From Fodinibacter sp963730365 (GTDB lineage: Bacteria; Actinomycetota; Actinomycetes; Actinomycetales; Dermatophilaceae): 64,000 nt of DNA. How positions within the stretch are numbered: position 1 is the first letter of the stretch; each line of letters starts with the position of its first letter. Location of the stretch: the NCBI GenBank assembly GCA_963730365.1, contig CAVSRM010000008.1, forward strand, positions 678,878-742,877, in the 5' to 3' direction. Shown one piece after another: positions 26,770 through 36,143 of this stretch. The notes beneath the pieces are model-generated. The model saw nothing but the letters and a program-made list of their open reading frames with translations, searched no databases and was not told where the DNA came from. Position numbers and translations under genes: made by a program.

Positions 26770-27564
26770 TCACTCCCCCCGCTCCTCGGGGGTGGCGCGG
26801 CGCACGACGACGCGGGTCCAGGCGCCGATGTAGATCCGGTCGTCCTCGGAGAGCTCGCGGCGCTGACCCGGTGGCACGGGGTCGGTCGGCAGGGGCCCAC
26901 TCGCCGGCCCGACGTACGTGCCGTTCGAGGACTGCAGGTCCTCGACCCACCACCGCTGGCCGTCCGTCGTCAGCTGGGCCTGCCGACGGCTGACCCCCGC
27001 GTCGCCGGTGCAGTCGATCTCCGGGTGGATGTTCCGGCTCGTCGAGGGGCGACCGATCAGCACACTCCTCGCCGCGAGCTCGACGACCGCGGGAAGACCG
27101 GGGGACGGACAGGGGTCCTCACTCTCCTGCGCCGCGTACCAGTCGGGGTCGACCCAGACCTCGGCCACCCACTCGACGGCGATGGCCGGGGCCAGCGGCG
27201 CCGGGTCCGCCTCGGCGGCCTCGCCTTCGATCGCACCGCTCGTCGCGGGGTCGGGGCGGCGCGGCATCGTGCCCGTCGTGAAGTCGTACCCGCACGCCTC
27301 GCAGAACAGCGCCGCGGCGTCGCGGGGAGCGCCGCAGTTCGGGCAGGCCTGGGGGTCGGGTGCGGAACTCGCAGCGGCACCCTCGGGGTCACCGGTGGTC
27401 CTGACCGGGTCCCGGGACGGATCGGGAGCCGGGTCGGGGTTCGTGGCCTCCGGTGCGCCGGCACCGGCCGGGATCGGCGCCCCGCACCTGTCGCAGTAGT
27501 CGCTCGAGGTCGAGGCGTGCCCGTTGGGGCAGGTGAAGGTGCTCACGGGACCAGCCTGCGCCAT
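26770..27564 (-). CDS. Zinc-ribbon and FHA domain protein (phosphothreonine reader)
   Basis: There are two CxxC zinc-ribbon modules (CPNGH...CDRCG and CPNCG...CEACG) in the first 95 residues and an acidic Pro-rich linker. The C-terminal FHA domain (about 165-255) has the core motifs IGRPSTSRN, SRRQAQL and LQSSNGTYV. FHA domains bind phosphothreonine, so it probably docks on substrates of the kinase in the same operon. It has 264 residues from ATG 27564; GTG 27546 (VSTFTCPNGH) gives a more family-like N-terminus. It is the last gene of the ten-gene operon, about 30 bp after the vWA gene. Confidence 0.88.
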   Translation of the reverse strand: MAQAGPVSTFTCPNGHASTSSDYCDRCGAPIPAGAGAPEATNPDPAPDPSRDPVRTTGDPEGAAASSAPDPQACPNCGAPRDAAALFCEACGYDFTTGTMPRRPDPATSGAIEGEAAEADPAPLAPAIAVEWVAEVWVDPDWYAAQESEDPCPSPGLPAVVELAARSVLIGRPSTSRNIHPEIDCTGDAGVSRRQAQLTTDGQRWWVEDLQSSNGTYVGPASGPLPTDPVPPGQRRELSEDDRIYIGAWTRVVVRRATPEERGE

Positions 27565-27592
27565 GGGCCGCTCGCTGTCGCCGACGAGGTGG

Positions 27593-28870
27593 TCACTTCT
27601 TCACCCGGGTCGTCTTGGTGGATGCCGTGTCGAGCGCCATCTCGTCGAGCTTGCTGACGCTGCGCTTGAGACGGACGGTGCCGGTGCCGGCATCCTCGAT
27701 CTCGACGATCTTGCGGAGCCTCGTCGTCGCCTCGTCGTTGCCGGTCTCCGCCGCGAGCTGCACGGCCCGCCCGAGCTTGACCGTGGCGGTGTCGGTGTCG
27801 CCGGCCGCCTTCGCCGCCAGGCCGTCCTGGATGACGGAGGCCAGCTCGGCCTGACCCGTGTAGTGCGCGACCGCCGGGTCGATCCGTGCCGTCAGGGTGT
27901 CGTCGTTGGACCACAGCGCCTTGACCAGGCCCTGCGCCACCACCTCGTCGGCCAGGGCGACCTGCACCCGCGCGGCCAGCTGCTCCTGCCCGACCACCTT
28001 CGCCGGCAGGCGCACCGCCACGTGGTAGTCCCGCGACTCGTCACCCCAGGCCCCGGTCGGGTACGCCCCGGTGAGAGGGTTGACCTCCTGCCGGCGCGAG
28101 GTGAGGTCGTCGACGGTCGGTGAGACCTGGCGAACGAAGAGCACCTGCGAGCCCTGTGGCGTCCAGACCCGGAGATCGGCGCTGGCGACCCCCCGGCCCA
28201 TGGACTGGCGCATGATCCGCTCGAAGTCGGCGGCCATCTCGGACGGCTGGGCGATGAGGTCGACGCTGCCGAGCAGGGCGGTCGCGATCCGGCGCACCTC
28301 GTCGACCTGCCACGCGGAGCCGACGCCGCGACAGTCGCACTGGAACTGACCACGGGCCGCCTCGATCGCCGCGTCCAGCTGCTGCGGCGTCTCGTGCTGG
28401 TTGTCGCCGTCGGTGAGCAGGATGGCGTGCCGTTGCGTGACGCCGGGCACCGCGTTGAACAGGCGGGCGGCGAGCGTGAGCCAGGTGCCCATCGCCGTGC
28501 CGCCGTCCGCCCGCAGCCTGGCCACTGCGGACTTCGCCTCCGCGCGCGTGCGGGCGTCCATGCGCACCATGGCGGAGCGGCCGTCCTGGGGGTAGGGCAG
28601 GTAGGCCTGGTGGCTGCCGGCGATGACGGCGAACCACACCCCGTCGAGCACCTGGTCCAGGGCCGCGACCGCGGCCTGCTGGGCGGCGACGAGGTTCTTG
28701 CCGGTCATCGACCCGGAGGTGTCGACGATGATGATCTCGGCGGCATCCCCCGACCCGGACTGACCCGCCTCGCCGGCGCCGGAGCAGGCGACGGTGACGA
28801 TGGCGTGCACGTCGGTCCCCCCGTCGGGCAGGAACTCGTTCTGGTAGACGTCGGCTGAGAATGTTGCCAT
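27593..28870 (-). CDS. von Willebrand factor A (vWA/TerY-like) protein
   Basis: This 425-residue cytoplasmic protein has a vWA domain (about 45-230) and a complete metal-ion-dependent adhesion site: D50-S52-S54 in DTSGSM, T125 in GGTAMG, and D154 in LTDGDN. An all-beta middle region and a helical C-terminal tail follow. This layout resembles the vWA proteins that sit with PP2C phosphatases and kinases in TerY-P type clusters. ATG 28870 has a GAGAGGAAG site. It probably binds a partner through metal-coordinated acidic residues. Confidence 0.9.
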   Translation of the reverse strand: MATFSADVYQNEFLPDGGTDVHAIVTVACSGAGEAGQSGSGDAAEIIIVDTSGSMTGKNLVAAQQAAVAALDQVLDGVWFAVIAGSHQAYLPYPQDGRSAMVRMDARTRAEAKSAVARLRADGGTAMGTWLTLAARLFNAVPGVTQRHAILLTDGDNQHETPQQLDAAIEAARGQFQCDCRGVGSAWQVDEVRRIATALLGSVDLIAQPSEMAADFERIMRQSMGRGVASADLRVWTPQGSQVLFVRQVSPTVDDLTSRRQEVNPLTGAYPTGAWGDESRDYHVAVRLPAKVVGQEQLAARVQVALADEVVAQGLVKALWSNDDTLTARIDPAVAHYTGQAELASVIQDGLAAKAAGDTDTATVKLGRAVQLAAETGNDEATTRLRKIVEIEDAGTGTVRLKRSVSKLDEMALDTASTKTTRVKK

Positions 28871-28956
28871 CTGGCCTGACTTCCTCTCGGTGCGGTTCGT
28901 GGTGTGCGTCGTGGGTTCGGCGGGGTTCGGCTGGGCTCGGCTTCAGGTGCTGGTGG

Positions 28957-30114
28957 TCAGGGGGGCGGTGCGCCGGCGGACGGCATCTCGTGGCCGATCC
29001 GGGCCAGCGCCACGGTGATGTTGTCCTGCCCGCCCTGGGCGTTCGCCCAGGCGACGAGAGCCTCGGCGAGCACGAGGGGCTCGGCGCCCGCGCTCCGGCT
29101 CGTGGCAGCCATGAGGGCCGCGACGTCGACTGCCTCCGAGCAGTAGTTCCACAGCCCGTCGGAGCAGACCAGAACCCAGCCCGGCCCGTCGAGGTCGAGC
29201 GACACGGTGCGGGGTGTGTGGTCGGGGGCATCGACGCCGAGCCACCGGGTGATCGCGTGCGCCTGCGGACCGCTCTCGGCGGCCGCGCGGGGCACCCCCT
29301 CGGCGATCTGCTCGGCCGCGAACGAGTCGTCGGTCGTGAGCAACCGGGGGGCGCCGCCGTCGTCGGGCAACCAGTAGGCACGGCTGTCACCGAGCCAACC
29401 CACGACGAGCTCCGGGGAGTCGACGACGGCGGCGACGAAGGTGCACGACGCCGGGTTGCCCGGCCCGTCGGTCGTGTGGGCGATGACGGCCTGGTTGGCC
29501 GCGTCCGTCGCGAGGACGATCGCCTTCGCGCTCGCCGCGACCCGGGTGCCGACCGCGCCCGGTGCCTGTGGCCCGGCGTCTGCCAGGACGTCGCGCGCGG
29601 CCCGCGCCGCCGCGAGGCTGGCGACGTCGCTGTCGGTCGAGGAGGACACCCCGTCGCAGACGACCAGCACGGCGTAGGACCCGGGGTCCGGCCCGGCGGC
29701 GAGGGCGACGGCATCCTCGTTGCCGGTGTGGCGCACGCCGCGGTCACAGACGGCGGCCACCCAGGGGGCGGGCTGCTCGGTGACGTGGTGGCGCGGGTCG
29801 GGTGCCCGAGCCCCACACTGGGTGCAGTAGCCGTCGTCGGCGACGTTGCCACCGCACTCGTGGCACGCAGCGGGAGGGCCGGTGACCCCGGGGGTCGCCT
29901 CGGAGACTGCCTCGGGGGGAGGTTCCGGGGACGGCTCGACCCGGGGTGGCACGACCGCCGGGGGGGCGCCCAGGTCGGTGCCGCAGGCCTCGCAGAACCG
30001 CTCGCCGACCGCGACGGGGCTCTGGCACGAGGGGCAGAGCAGCGCCGCGCCCGCCGGATCCTGCACGGTCGTCGCGGCGTCGGGCCCGACGGCGCCCCCC
30101 TCCGCCGGCGTCAT
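28957..30114 (-). CDS. PP2C-type protein phosphatase with N-terminal zinc ribbons
   Basis: In this 385-residue protein two zinc-ribbon modules (CPSCQ...CEACG, CHECG...CTQCG) precede a complete PP2C domain. The metal-binding motifs are all present: GNEDA, VCDGVSS, GDSRAYW, CSDGLWN and GGQDNIT. There is no membrane helix, unlike PstP. It likely reverses the action of the PknG-like kinase whose stop codon overlaps its ATG (ATGA). The zinc ribbons resemble those of the FHA protein and the kinase. Confidence 0.93.
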   Translation of the reverse strand: MTPAEGGAVGPDAATTVQDPAGAALLCPSCQSPVAVGERFCEACGTDLGAPPAVVPPRVEPSPEPPPEAVSEATPGVTGPPAACHECGGNVADDGYCTQCGARAPDPRHHVTEQPAPWVAAVCDRGVRHTGNEDAVALAAGPDPGSYAVLVVCDGVSSSTDSDVASLAAARAARDVLADAGPQAPGAVGTRVAASAKAIVLATDAANQAVIAHTTDGPGNPASCTFVAAVVDSPELVVGWLGDSRAYWLPDDGGAPRLLTTDDSFAAEQIAEGVPRAAAESGPQAHAITRWLGVDAPDHTPRTVSLDLDGPGWVLVCSDGLWNYCSEAVDVAALMAATSRSAGAEPLVLAEALVAWANAQGGQDNITVALARIGHEMPSAGAPPP

Positions 30115-32480
30115 CGCAACGTCCAGCGACGCACCGAGTTCGCCTCGTCCACGAGGTGCACCCGCTCCTCGCGGCTCGACGCGTGGCCGGCCAGGTCGCG
30201 GTAGGCGGCCTCGAGGCCGTCGCGCAGGGCGGGCTCGGCCGCGGGGCGGCCCGCGATGAGGACCGTGGTGTCGGCGCCCTGCTTCTCGACCAGGGCCAGG
30301 GCCGAGCCGAGCACCTCGACGCGGAAGCGGGAGCGGTCGACCGGGTCGATGGTGAGGCTCTCGATGCTGTCCAGGGCGGCCGCCAACGAGGGCAGCCCGC
30401 CCCCTGACCCGGCGAGCAGGGAGGCCCGCCGGCGTCGCGCCTGGGTGAAGGCCCGGCTCGTCGAGGGAACGAGGTCCAGCGCGCGCACCGCGCCCTCGAC
30501 GTCACCTCGGCCGGCGCGGATCCGGGCCAGGCCGAACGCGGCTGGGGCGATGTAGTTGGCGTCGGTGCGCGCGCAGACGACGTAGAGCGACTCGGCCACG
30601 TCGTTGTCGCCGCCGGTCTCGCACGCGAAGGCCAGGGCCAGCTTGGGGGCGAGCTCACCGGGCACCTGCCCGTAGACCGCGTTGAAGGCGCTCTGCGCCT
30701 CGGCGGTCTGCTCGCGGGCGAGCGCGACGAGACCCGACAACCACAGTGCGCGCCACTCCCACGGGTCGTCGGCGAGCAGGGCGCGGACCGCGCCGTCGAC
30801 CCGGCCGAGCTGCCCGGCCTCGAGCGCGGCCCGGGCCCGGGCCAGCAGCACCTCCGGGCTCCCCGCCGGGGCGCCCTCGAGGGCGGCCAGGCGCTGCCCG
30901 GGGTCGTCGATGCTCACGGTGCGCAGCCACGGCATCTGCGGGTCGCCGTCGTCGGGCCGCAGGCGGGGCAGGTCCTGCCAGTCCAGGGAGTCGTCGGAGA
31001 CGGTCGGCACGTCGAAGAGCAGCGAGGACCGGGAGTGCTCGGCAGCGCCCTCGCGCTGGGAGGCCACCACCTCGCGGAGCACCCCGAGCAGCTGCACCCG
31101 CAGCTCGTCGGCCGAGATGAAGCGGTCGGCGGGGTCGGGCGCGCAGGCCTTGAGCAGCAGCCGGTAGAACGAGTCGTGCTGGCGGAACAGCGGGGTGTCG
31201 CCGACCGGTGGGAGCGAGGCGACGTACGTGCTCTGGTATCCGCGGAACTCCATGGCGAGCACGGCGAGCGTGCGCCCGATGGTGTAGATGTCGGAGGCCA
31301 CGCTCGGACCCACCTCGGCCACCTCCGGGGCCTGGTAGCCCAGGGTGCCGTAGATGGCGGAGTCGAGGTCGTCGAGCCGGCGCACGCCGCCGAGGTCGAT
31401 GAGCTTGACGGCGTCGCCCACCTGGATGAGGTTGTCGGGCTTGAAGTCGCAGAAGACAAGGCCGAGGTCGTGGAGGTACTGGAAGGCGGGGAGCACCTCG
31501 ACGACGAACGCGATCGCCTGGTCGAGCGGGAGCGGGTCGTACGTGCCACCCGCCGCGCGCATCCGCTCCTTGAGCAGCTGCTTGAGCGAGGTGCCGCCGA
31601 CGTACTCCATGACGATGTAGCCGGCGCCCTCGTGCGTGACGAAGTTGTAGATCTCGACGATGAGCGGGTGCTCCACCTGGGCGAGGAACTGGCGTTCGGC
31701 GATCGCCGCGGCGAGGGCGTCGGGGTCACCGGAGTTGAGCAGGCCCTTGAGCACCACCCACCGGTCGGACACGTTGCGGTCGCGGGCGGCATAGATCCAG
31801 CCCAGTCCCCCGTGGGCGATGGCTCCGGCCACGACGTACTGGCCACCGACGACGTCTCCGGCGCGCAGCTTGGGGGTGAAGGAGAAGGGGTTGCGGCAGG
31901 TCGGGCAGAAGCCCTCGGTGCGCCCCGGCTCGCCGTCGCGGGAGCGGCCCACGGGGGACCCGCACGACGGGCAGGTGCGCCGCTCCTCCGGGACCATGGG
32001 GTTCTCGAGCACGGCCCCGGCGGCATCCACCGCCGGCACCGGAGGGATGGAGGTCAGGCCGGCCCCGAGCCGTGCGCCCCGCAGCCGGGTCGATGACGTC
32101 CCCACCCGGCGGGTGACCTTGCTGCCGGCGGCGCTGGCCCGCGCCGACCCCAGGGCGGTCGACGCGAGCTGGTTGGAGGCGCGCGACACGGACGACGGCG
32201 CCGAGGCCAGGCCGGCCGGGGAGGTCGCGACCGACATGCTGCTCGACGTCGCGGGCGCGGCACCCGACGCGCCGGCCGGGCCGGGCGACCCGCAGACGTC
32301 GCAGTAGCCGTCGAGGATCGCGCCGGTGCACCCCTGCTGGACGCAGCGGCCCGAGACCCCGCCGATGGGTGTGGTGCTCGACGGGCCGGACGGGGTCGGG
32401 CCGGGCGACCCGCAGACGTCGCAGTAGCCGTCGAGGATGGCGCCCGTGCACCCGGGCTGGACGCAGGCGGTCGTGCTCAT
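30111..32480 (-). CDS. pknG: PknG-like Ser/Thr protein kinase with zinc modules and TPR domain
   Basis: This 789-residue soluble kinase starts with a duplicated segment C(V)QxGCTGAILDGYCDVCGSPGP at residues 6-28 and 46-68. A rubredoxin-like pair CPSCGSPV...CPTCRNPF (about 168-197) follows, as in PknG. The kinase domain carries a Lys in WVVLKGLL, CDFKPDN with D345 and a DLGG in place of DFG, again like PknG. The last 250 residues are TPR-like helices. In mycobacteria PknG is driven by GlnX/GlnH and phosphorylates GarA to control glutamate metabolism. Here glnX- and glnH-like genes lie just upstream in the same operon. Confidence 0.93.
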   Translation of the reverse strand: MSTTACVQPGCTGAILDGYCDVCGSPGPTPSGPSSTTPIGGVSGRCVQQGCTGAILDGYCDVCGSPGPAGASGAAPATSSSMSVATSPAGLASAPSSVSRASNQLASTALGSARASAAGSKVTRRVGTSSTRLRGARLGAGLTSIPPVPAVDAAGAVLENPMVPEERRTCPSCGSPVGRSRDGEPGRTEGFCPTCRNPFSFTPKLRAGDVVGGQYVVAGAIAHGGLGWIYAARDRNVSDRWVVLKGLLNSGDPDALAAAIAERQFLAQVEHPLIVEIYNFVTHEGAGYIVMEYVGGTSLKQLLKERMRAAGGTYDPLPLDQAIAFVVEVLPAFQYLHDLGLVFCDFKPDNLIQVGDAVKLIDLGGVRRLDDLDSAIYGTLGYQAPEVAEVGPSVASDIYTIGRTLAVLAMEFRGYQSTYVASLPPVGDTPLFRQHDSFYRLLLKACAPDPADRFISADELRVQLLGVLREVVASQREGAAEHSRSSLLFDVPTVSDDSLDWQDLPRLRPDDGDPQMPWLRTVSIDDPGQRLAALEGAPAGSPEVLLARARAALEAGQLGRVDGAVRALLADDPWEWRALWLSGLVALAREQTAEAQSAFNAVYGQVPGELAPKLALAFACETGGDNDVAESLYVVCARTDANYIAPAAFGLARIRAGRGDVEGAVRALDLVPSTSRAFTQARRRRASLLAGSGGGLPSLAAALDSIESLTIDPVDRSRFRVEVLGSALALVEKQGADTTVLIAGRPAAEPALRDGLEAAYRDLAGHASSREERVHLVDEANSVRRWTLR
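32280..32466. repeat. In-frame tandem duplication of the kinase N-terminal zinc module
   Basis: Two copies of about 67 bp (32280-32346 and 32400-32466), 120 bp apart, are nearly identical in DNA and encode the two CxxxGC...CDVCGSPGP modules. The high identity suggests a recent duplication or gene conversion. Confidence 0.8.
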
Positions 32481-33694
32481 CAGGACGTTCCTCCGTGGGG
32501 ACGTGGGTGCGAGGGCTGCTCCCGGTCACTGCCCAGGTAGGCCGCGTAGGCGGCGACGAGCGCGCGGCCGCGCACCAGGTCCGCGGGCTCGTGGTCGAGC
32601 GACACGCTCGCGCGGCGGTGCAGCTCGGCGAGGTCGCCGTCGGCCTCCTCCGAGCGGGAGGACGCCCGCCGGTCGGCAGCCTTGGCGGCGTAGGCCCCGA
32701 GGGTGAGCCTCAGCTCGTCGCGCTCGGCCAGCGCCGAGGCGTAGGCCTCCTGGGCCATGGTCATCGCCCGGCCGACGGCATCCAGGCGAACGAGGTAGGC
32801 GTCGACGGCATCGGGGTCGGTGGGAACGGGGCCCAGCGCGGACACGTCGGGCACGGCCAGGAAGGGGGCGGGAGCGACCTGGGCCACGCACCGCGCCGCG
32901 AGGTTGCGCAGCGCCGCGCCGCGGGCCTCGAGCTCGCGGCGCAGGGCCCTGGCCCGCTCCTCGTCGTGCGCGTCGGCGCGGCGGTTCGACGCGCCGACGA
33001 TGAGGTCGCGCTCGGCGAGGGCGACGTCCTGCTCCAGCGGCCCGAGGAGGCCACCGATGTCGGCGCCGCGCTTGACCCTGGCCAGCAGGTCGGTGGTGCG
33101 GGCGTCGAGGCGGTCCAGCGCCGACTGCGCGGCGGCGCGGCCCCTGGCCGGCTCCCGGTCGACGAGGTCGCGGACCCGTTCCACCGAGGCGCGCAACGCT
33201 CGCACTCGGGCGCGCTGGTCGGCCTCCGACGGGCCGAGACCGAGGCGGGCCCGCAGCGAGGCGGCGAGGGCGTCGGACAGCCGGCACGCCTCGTGGAGGG
33301 AGACGGCCAGGGCTCCTGCCGGGAGGTTGGCTGCGCCGGCGGATGCCCCGGTGGTGCCGGACGCCAGCGTCTGGTCGAGGCGCCCCCAGACCAGGGTGGA
33401 GAGCCGTTCCAGCTCGGTCGTGCCCACGCGGCCGGAGTCCCAGGTCGCGACGAGCAGGTCGTGCCGGTCGGCGACCGCCTTCCACAGCGCCATCGACAGC
33501 AGCAGGTCGCTGGTGTAGGCCGCACTGTCCGCCGCGCCGAGCGCCGCCTGGTCGAGCTCGTCGAGCTCGGCCTTGCGCTGGTCGCGCCACGCGCCGAGCT
33601 CCTCGAGGTAGCGCAGCGCGTCCTGGGCGACGAGGGGCTGGCCCAGCCGACCAGGGGCCGTCGGCGCCGTGGCTCCGTGCACCGCGGAGATCAC
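32480..33694 (-). CDS. Alpha-helical, coiled-coil-rich protein of unknown function in the PknG operon
   Basis: This 404-residue protein is almost entirely helical, Ala/Arg/Glu/Leu-rich, with long heptad-like segments (about 165-265). There is no signal peptide, membrane helix or recognised motif. GTG 33694 overlaps the GlnH-like stop (GTGA) and its own stop overlaps the PknG ATG by one base, so it is made together with both. Position between sensor and kinase suggests a cytoplasmic adaptor or scaffold. I do not recognise a named family. Confidence 0.75.
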   Translation of the reverse strand: MISAVHGATAPTAPGRLGQPLVAQDALRYLEELGAWRDQRKAELDELDQAALGAADSAAYTSDLLLSMALWKAVADRHDLLVATWDSGRVGTTELERLSTLVWGRLDQTLASGTTGASAGAANLPAGALAVSLHEACRLSDALAASLRARLGLGPSEADQRARVRALRASVERVRDLVDREPARGRAAAQSALDRLDARTTDLLARVKRGADIGGLLGPLEQDVALAERDLIVGASNRRADAHDEERARALRRELEARGAALRNLAARCVAQVAPAPFLAVPDVSALGPVPTDPDAVDAYLVRLDAVGRAMTMAQEAYASALAERDELRLTLGAYAAKAADRRASSRSEEADGDLAELHRRASVSLDHEPADLVRGRALVAAYAAYLGSDREQPSHPRPHGGTS

Positions 33695-34707
33695 GGGGTC
33701 CGCCCGTAGACCGGCTGCGGTGGGTCAGGAGCCTCGCCGAGGGAGTCCGCGAGCCAGGTGTCGTAGCTCTCGGTCCACCGCCCGTCGGCCCTCACCTCCT
33801 CGAGGACGCCGTTGACGAAGCGCACGAAGTCGGTGTTCTCCTGGTTGACGCCGAGGCCGTACGGCTCGGCGGTGAAGGCAGGGGCGTCGACCACCTCGGC
33901 ATAGGGGTCCTGGGAGGCCAGGCCGGCGAGCACGGTGTCGTCACCGGTGATGGCGTCGACCTCGCCCTGCTGGAAGAGCACGAGGCAGCCGGTGTGCGTG
34001 TCGGCCCCCACGGCCTCGACGTCCTCGAAGGTGCGCAGCGTGTCCATGCTCGTCGAGCCGTTGGGTGCGCAGACCTTCTTGCCGGCGAGGTCCTCGATGC
34101 CGGTGATCGGGTCGCCGCTCTCGGTCGTCTCGCCCAGCCGCACAAGCACCTTCTGGCCGGAACGGTAGTACTCGCTGGAGAACGCAATGTCCTCCCAGCG
34201 GTCGCACGTGATCGTCATGTTGCGCGCGACGATGTCGACGCTGCCGTCCTCGAGGGCCGGCAGGCGCTGGGCGGCCGTGATGACCTTGAGCTCGACCTTG
34301 TCCGGGTCACCGAAGATGGCCTCGGAGACCGCACGGAGCAGGTCGATGTCGAAGCCCTCGATCTGGCCGGACACCGGGTTGCGCGCGCCCAGCAGCAGCG
34401 TGTCGGCCGAGACGCCCGCGATGAGGCGGCCCCGGTCCTGGATGGTCTTCATGGTGCTGCCCGACGGCATGTCCCCCGGGGCGGGGGTGTCGCCGGTTGG
34501 CGCGTAGGACTCGAGGCAGTTGGCGGTGGTGACGTCGGTGGCCGACGGTGACGGTGAGGGCGTGGGGGTCTCGCTCGCCGACGACTCCGCCGTGGCCGAC
34601 GGGGTGACCAGCGGCGTGGACTCGTAGTCGCCGGCGCTCGTGCAGGCGGTGGCCAGGGTCACGGACACCGCGGCGAGCGCCGCCAGCGTGTGGCGTCGAC
34701 GGATCAT
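33691..34707 (-). CDS. glnH: GlnH-like solute-binding lipoprotein
   Basis: This 338-residue lipoprotein has a basic N-terminus, a hydrophobic h-region and the lipobox LATAC with the lipidated Cys at 22. A Ser/Thr/Pro linker leads to a polar amino-acid binding fold (GFDIDLLRAVSEAIFG, VDIVARNMTITCDR, GDDTVLAG). No ABC permease or ATPase is nearby, so it is not part of an importer here. It more likely acts as the periplasmic sensor for the PknG pathway, as GlnH (an Asp/Glu sensor) does in mycobacteria. ATG 34707 has a GGAGGAG site and overlaps the glnX-like stop. Confidence 0.92.
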   Translation of the reverse strand: MIRRRHTLAALAAVSVTLATACTSAGDYESTPLVTPSATAESSASETPTPSPSPSATDVTTANCLESYAPTGDTPAPGDMPSGSTMKTIQDRGRLIAGVSADTLLLGARNPVSGQIEGFDIDLLRAVSEAIFGDPDKVELKVITAAQRLPALEDGSVDIVARNMTITCDRWEDIAFSSEYYRSGQKVLVRLGETTESGDPITGIEDLAGKKVCAPNGSTSMDTLRTFEDVEAVGADTHTGCLVLFQQGEVDAITGDDTVLAGLASQDPYAEVVDAPAFTAEPYGLGVNQENTDFVRFVNGVLEEVRADGRWTESYDTWLADSLGEAPDPPQPVYGRTP

Positions 34708-36143
34708 CGGTACTCCTCCAGTCGCAGCGAGACGCCCCACCAGGCGCACAGGGCGGCGACGACCCCCGCCAGCACACCGAGCACCCCCGCGACCGGCAGC
34801 CACCCACCGGTGTCGTCGAGCCGCTGCGACGTCTGGCCGCTCAGGTCGGCCAGCTGGTCGTCGGAGGCGGTGTCGAACGCGGCGAAGGTGGCGTTGCCGG
34901 TGCCGGCGTCCTGACCGGTCGCCAGCTCCACGGCACCCTCCCAGTCGCCGCCGTCGTCCAGGGCTCGGATCTGCTCGTGCACGGTGGCGTACTCGGGCCA
35001 TGGCAGCGGGGCCCGCCCCGCGGATGCCGGGTTCTCCTCGAACGTCTCGAGCTCGCCCGTCACCGCCTCGGACGACGCCTGCCACGCCTCCTCGAACGCG
35101 GAGCCCGACCCGCGGGCGATGAGGGTGAGGCTCTCGTTGGACTTGGCGTCGAAGCCGGCGATCCGCGCCTGGGCCGTGGAGAGGGTGGCCGCGTAGACAC
35201 CGTCGCGGGTGCTGTCGACGTCCTGCTTGACGGCCAGCAGCCCGGCAGTGCCGAGCACGAGGGTCACGAGCACCAGCAGGGCCCCGGACGCCATCGGGAC
35301 GTTGAGGTAGCGACGGGTCCGCCGGGCCACCCACACCTGGGAGAGTACGAGCACCGTGAGGGCGAGCAGGCCGGCGACGACGATCCACAGCGCGGCGCGG
35401 GCGGCCCGGTCGAACTCCTCGGTGACGCGGGCCTCGTTGGCCTCGGTGAGGTTCGCCAGCAGGGGCAGTGCGTCGGCGCGCAGGTCGGCGCTGGCGCCCT
35501 TGAGGTACTGCGCCCCGACCGGCAGGCCCTGGCGGTTGTTCGCCCGGGCCTGTTCCACCTGGCTCGTGTAGGTGATGAGCGACTGGTTGAGGGCGCCGAG
35601 GGCCGCGCCGTCAGCGGGTTGGTGCTGCGCCGCCGCCGCGACCAGCTGGGATGCCGAGGCGACCGCCTCGGTGTAGTCGGCGCGCTGGGCGGGCGGTTCC
35701 AGGCCGCCGACGAGGAAGGCGTTCGTGGCGTCGGCATCCGCCTGGACCACGTCGGTCTGGATCGCCTGGATCCGCACGAGCTGGTCGGAGTTCGCGGCCG
35801 CCCGATCCAGGGCTCCGTCCGCGGACCGGAAGGCCTGGCCCGCGGCGAGCCCGAACAACAGCGTCGCGACCACGCTGACGATGCCGATGGCCCGCAGCCG
35901 CCCCGGAGTGCCGGCCATGGCCCCCCGGGTCGAGACCGCCGCCGAGTCGAGTCGGCCGCGCAGGCCGCCGGCGGGAGCTTCCCCGGCAGGGGCCACCACG
36001 GGGGTACTTGCCACCGGGGAAGGTGCCACGGCGGGCTGAGCAGTCTTCCCCCCCGGCGCGGCGCCGACCGGGGCGCCGACCGGTCGGCCGGGCGCTGGAG
36101 CCACGGCGGACGAGCGCGGGGGCGGGGGCGGCGTGGTGGTCAC
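34704..36143 (-). CDS. glnX: GlnX-like multi-pass membrane sensor protein
   Basis: This 479-residue protein has a Pro/Ala-rich cytoplasmic N-terminus and four membrane helices at about 85-105, 248-270, 281-305 and 446-468. Two large helical extracytoplasmic loops lie between them. This is the topology of GlnX, the membrane link between GlnH and PknG. The extracellular domains look like four-helix-bundle sensor modules. GTG 36143 overlaps the AAA+ stop (GTGA) and its stop overlaps the glnH-like ATG. Confidence 0.85.
   Translation of the reverse strand: MTTTPPPPPRSSAVAPAPGRPVGAPVGAAPGGKTAQPAVAPSPVASTPVVAPAGEAPAGGLRGRLDSAAVSTRGAMAGTPGRLRAIGIVSVVATLLFGLAAGQAFRSADGALDRAAANSDQLVRIQAIQTDVVQADADATNAFLVGGLEPPAQRADYTEAVASASQLVAAAAQHQPADGAALGALNQSLITYTSQVEQARANNRQGLPVGAQYLKGASADLRADALPLLANLTEANEARVTEEFDRAARAALWIVVAGLLALTVLVLSQVWVARRTRRYLNVPMASGALLVLVTLVLGTAGLLAVKQDVDSTRDGVYAATLSTAQARIAGFDAKSNESLTLIARGSGSAFEEAWQASSEAVTGELETFEENPASAGRAPLPWPEYATVHEQIRALDDGGDWEGAVELATGQDAGTGNATFAAFDTASDDQLADLSGQTSQRLDDTGGWLPVAGVLGVLAGVVAALCAWWGVSLRLEEYR

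Noticed and set aside
33691..34707. Glutamate ABC importer
   Set aside because: Only the binding protein is present, with no permease or ATPase; the neighbours are a GlnX-like protein and a PknG-like kinase.
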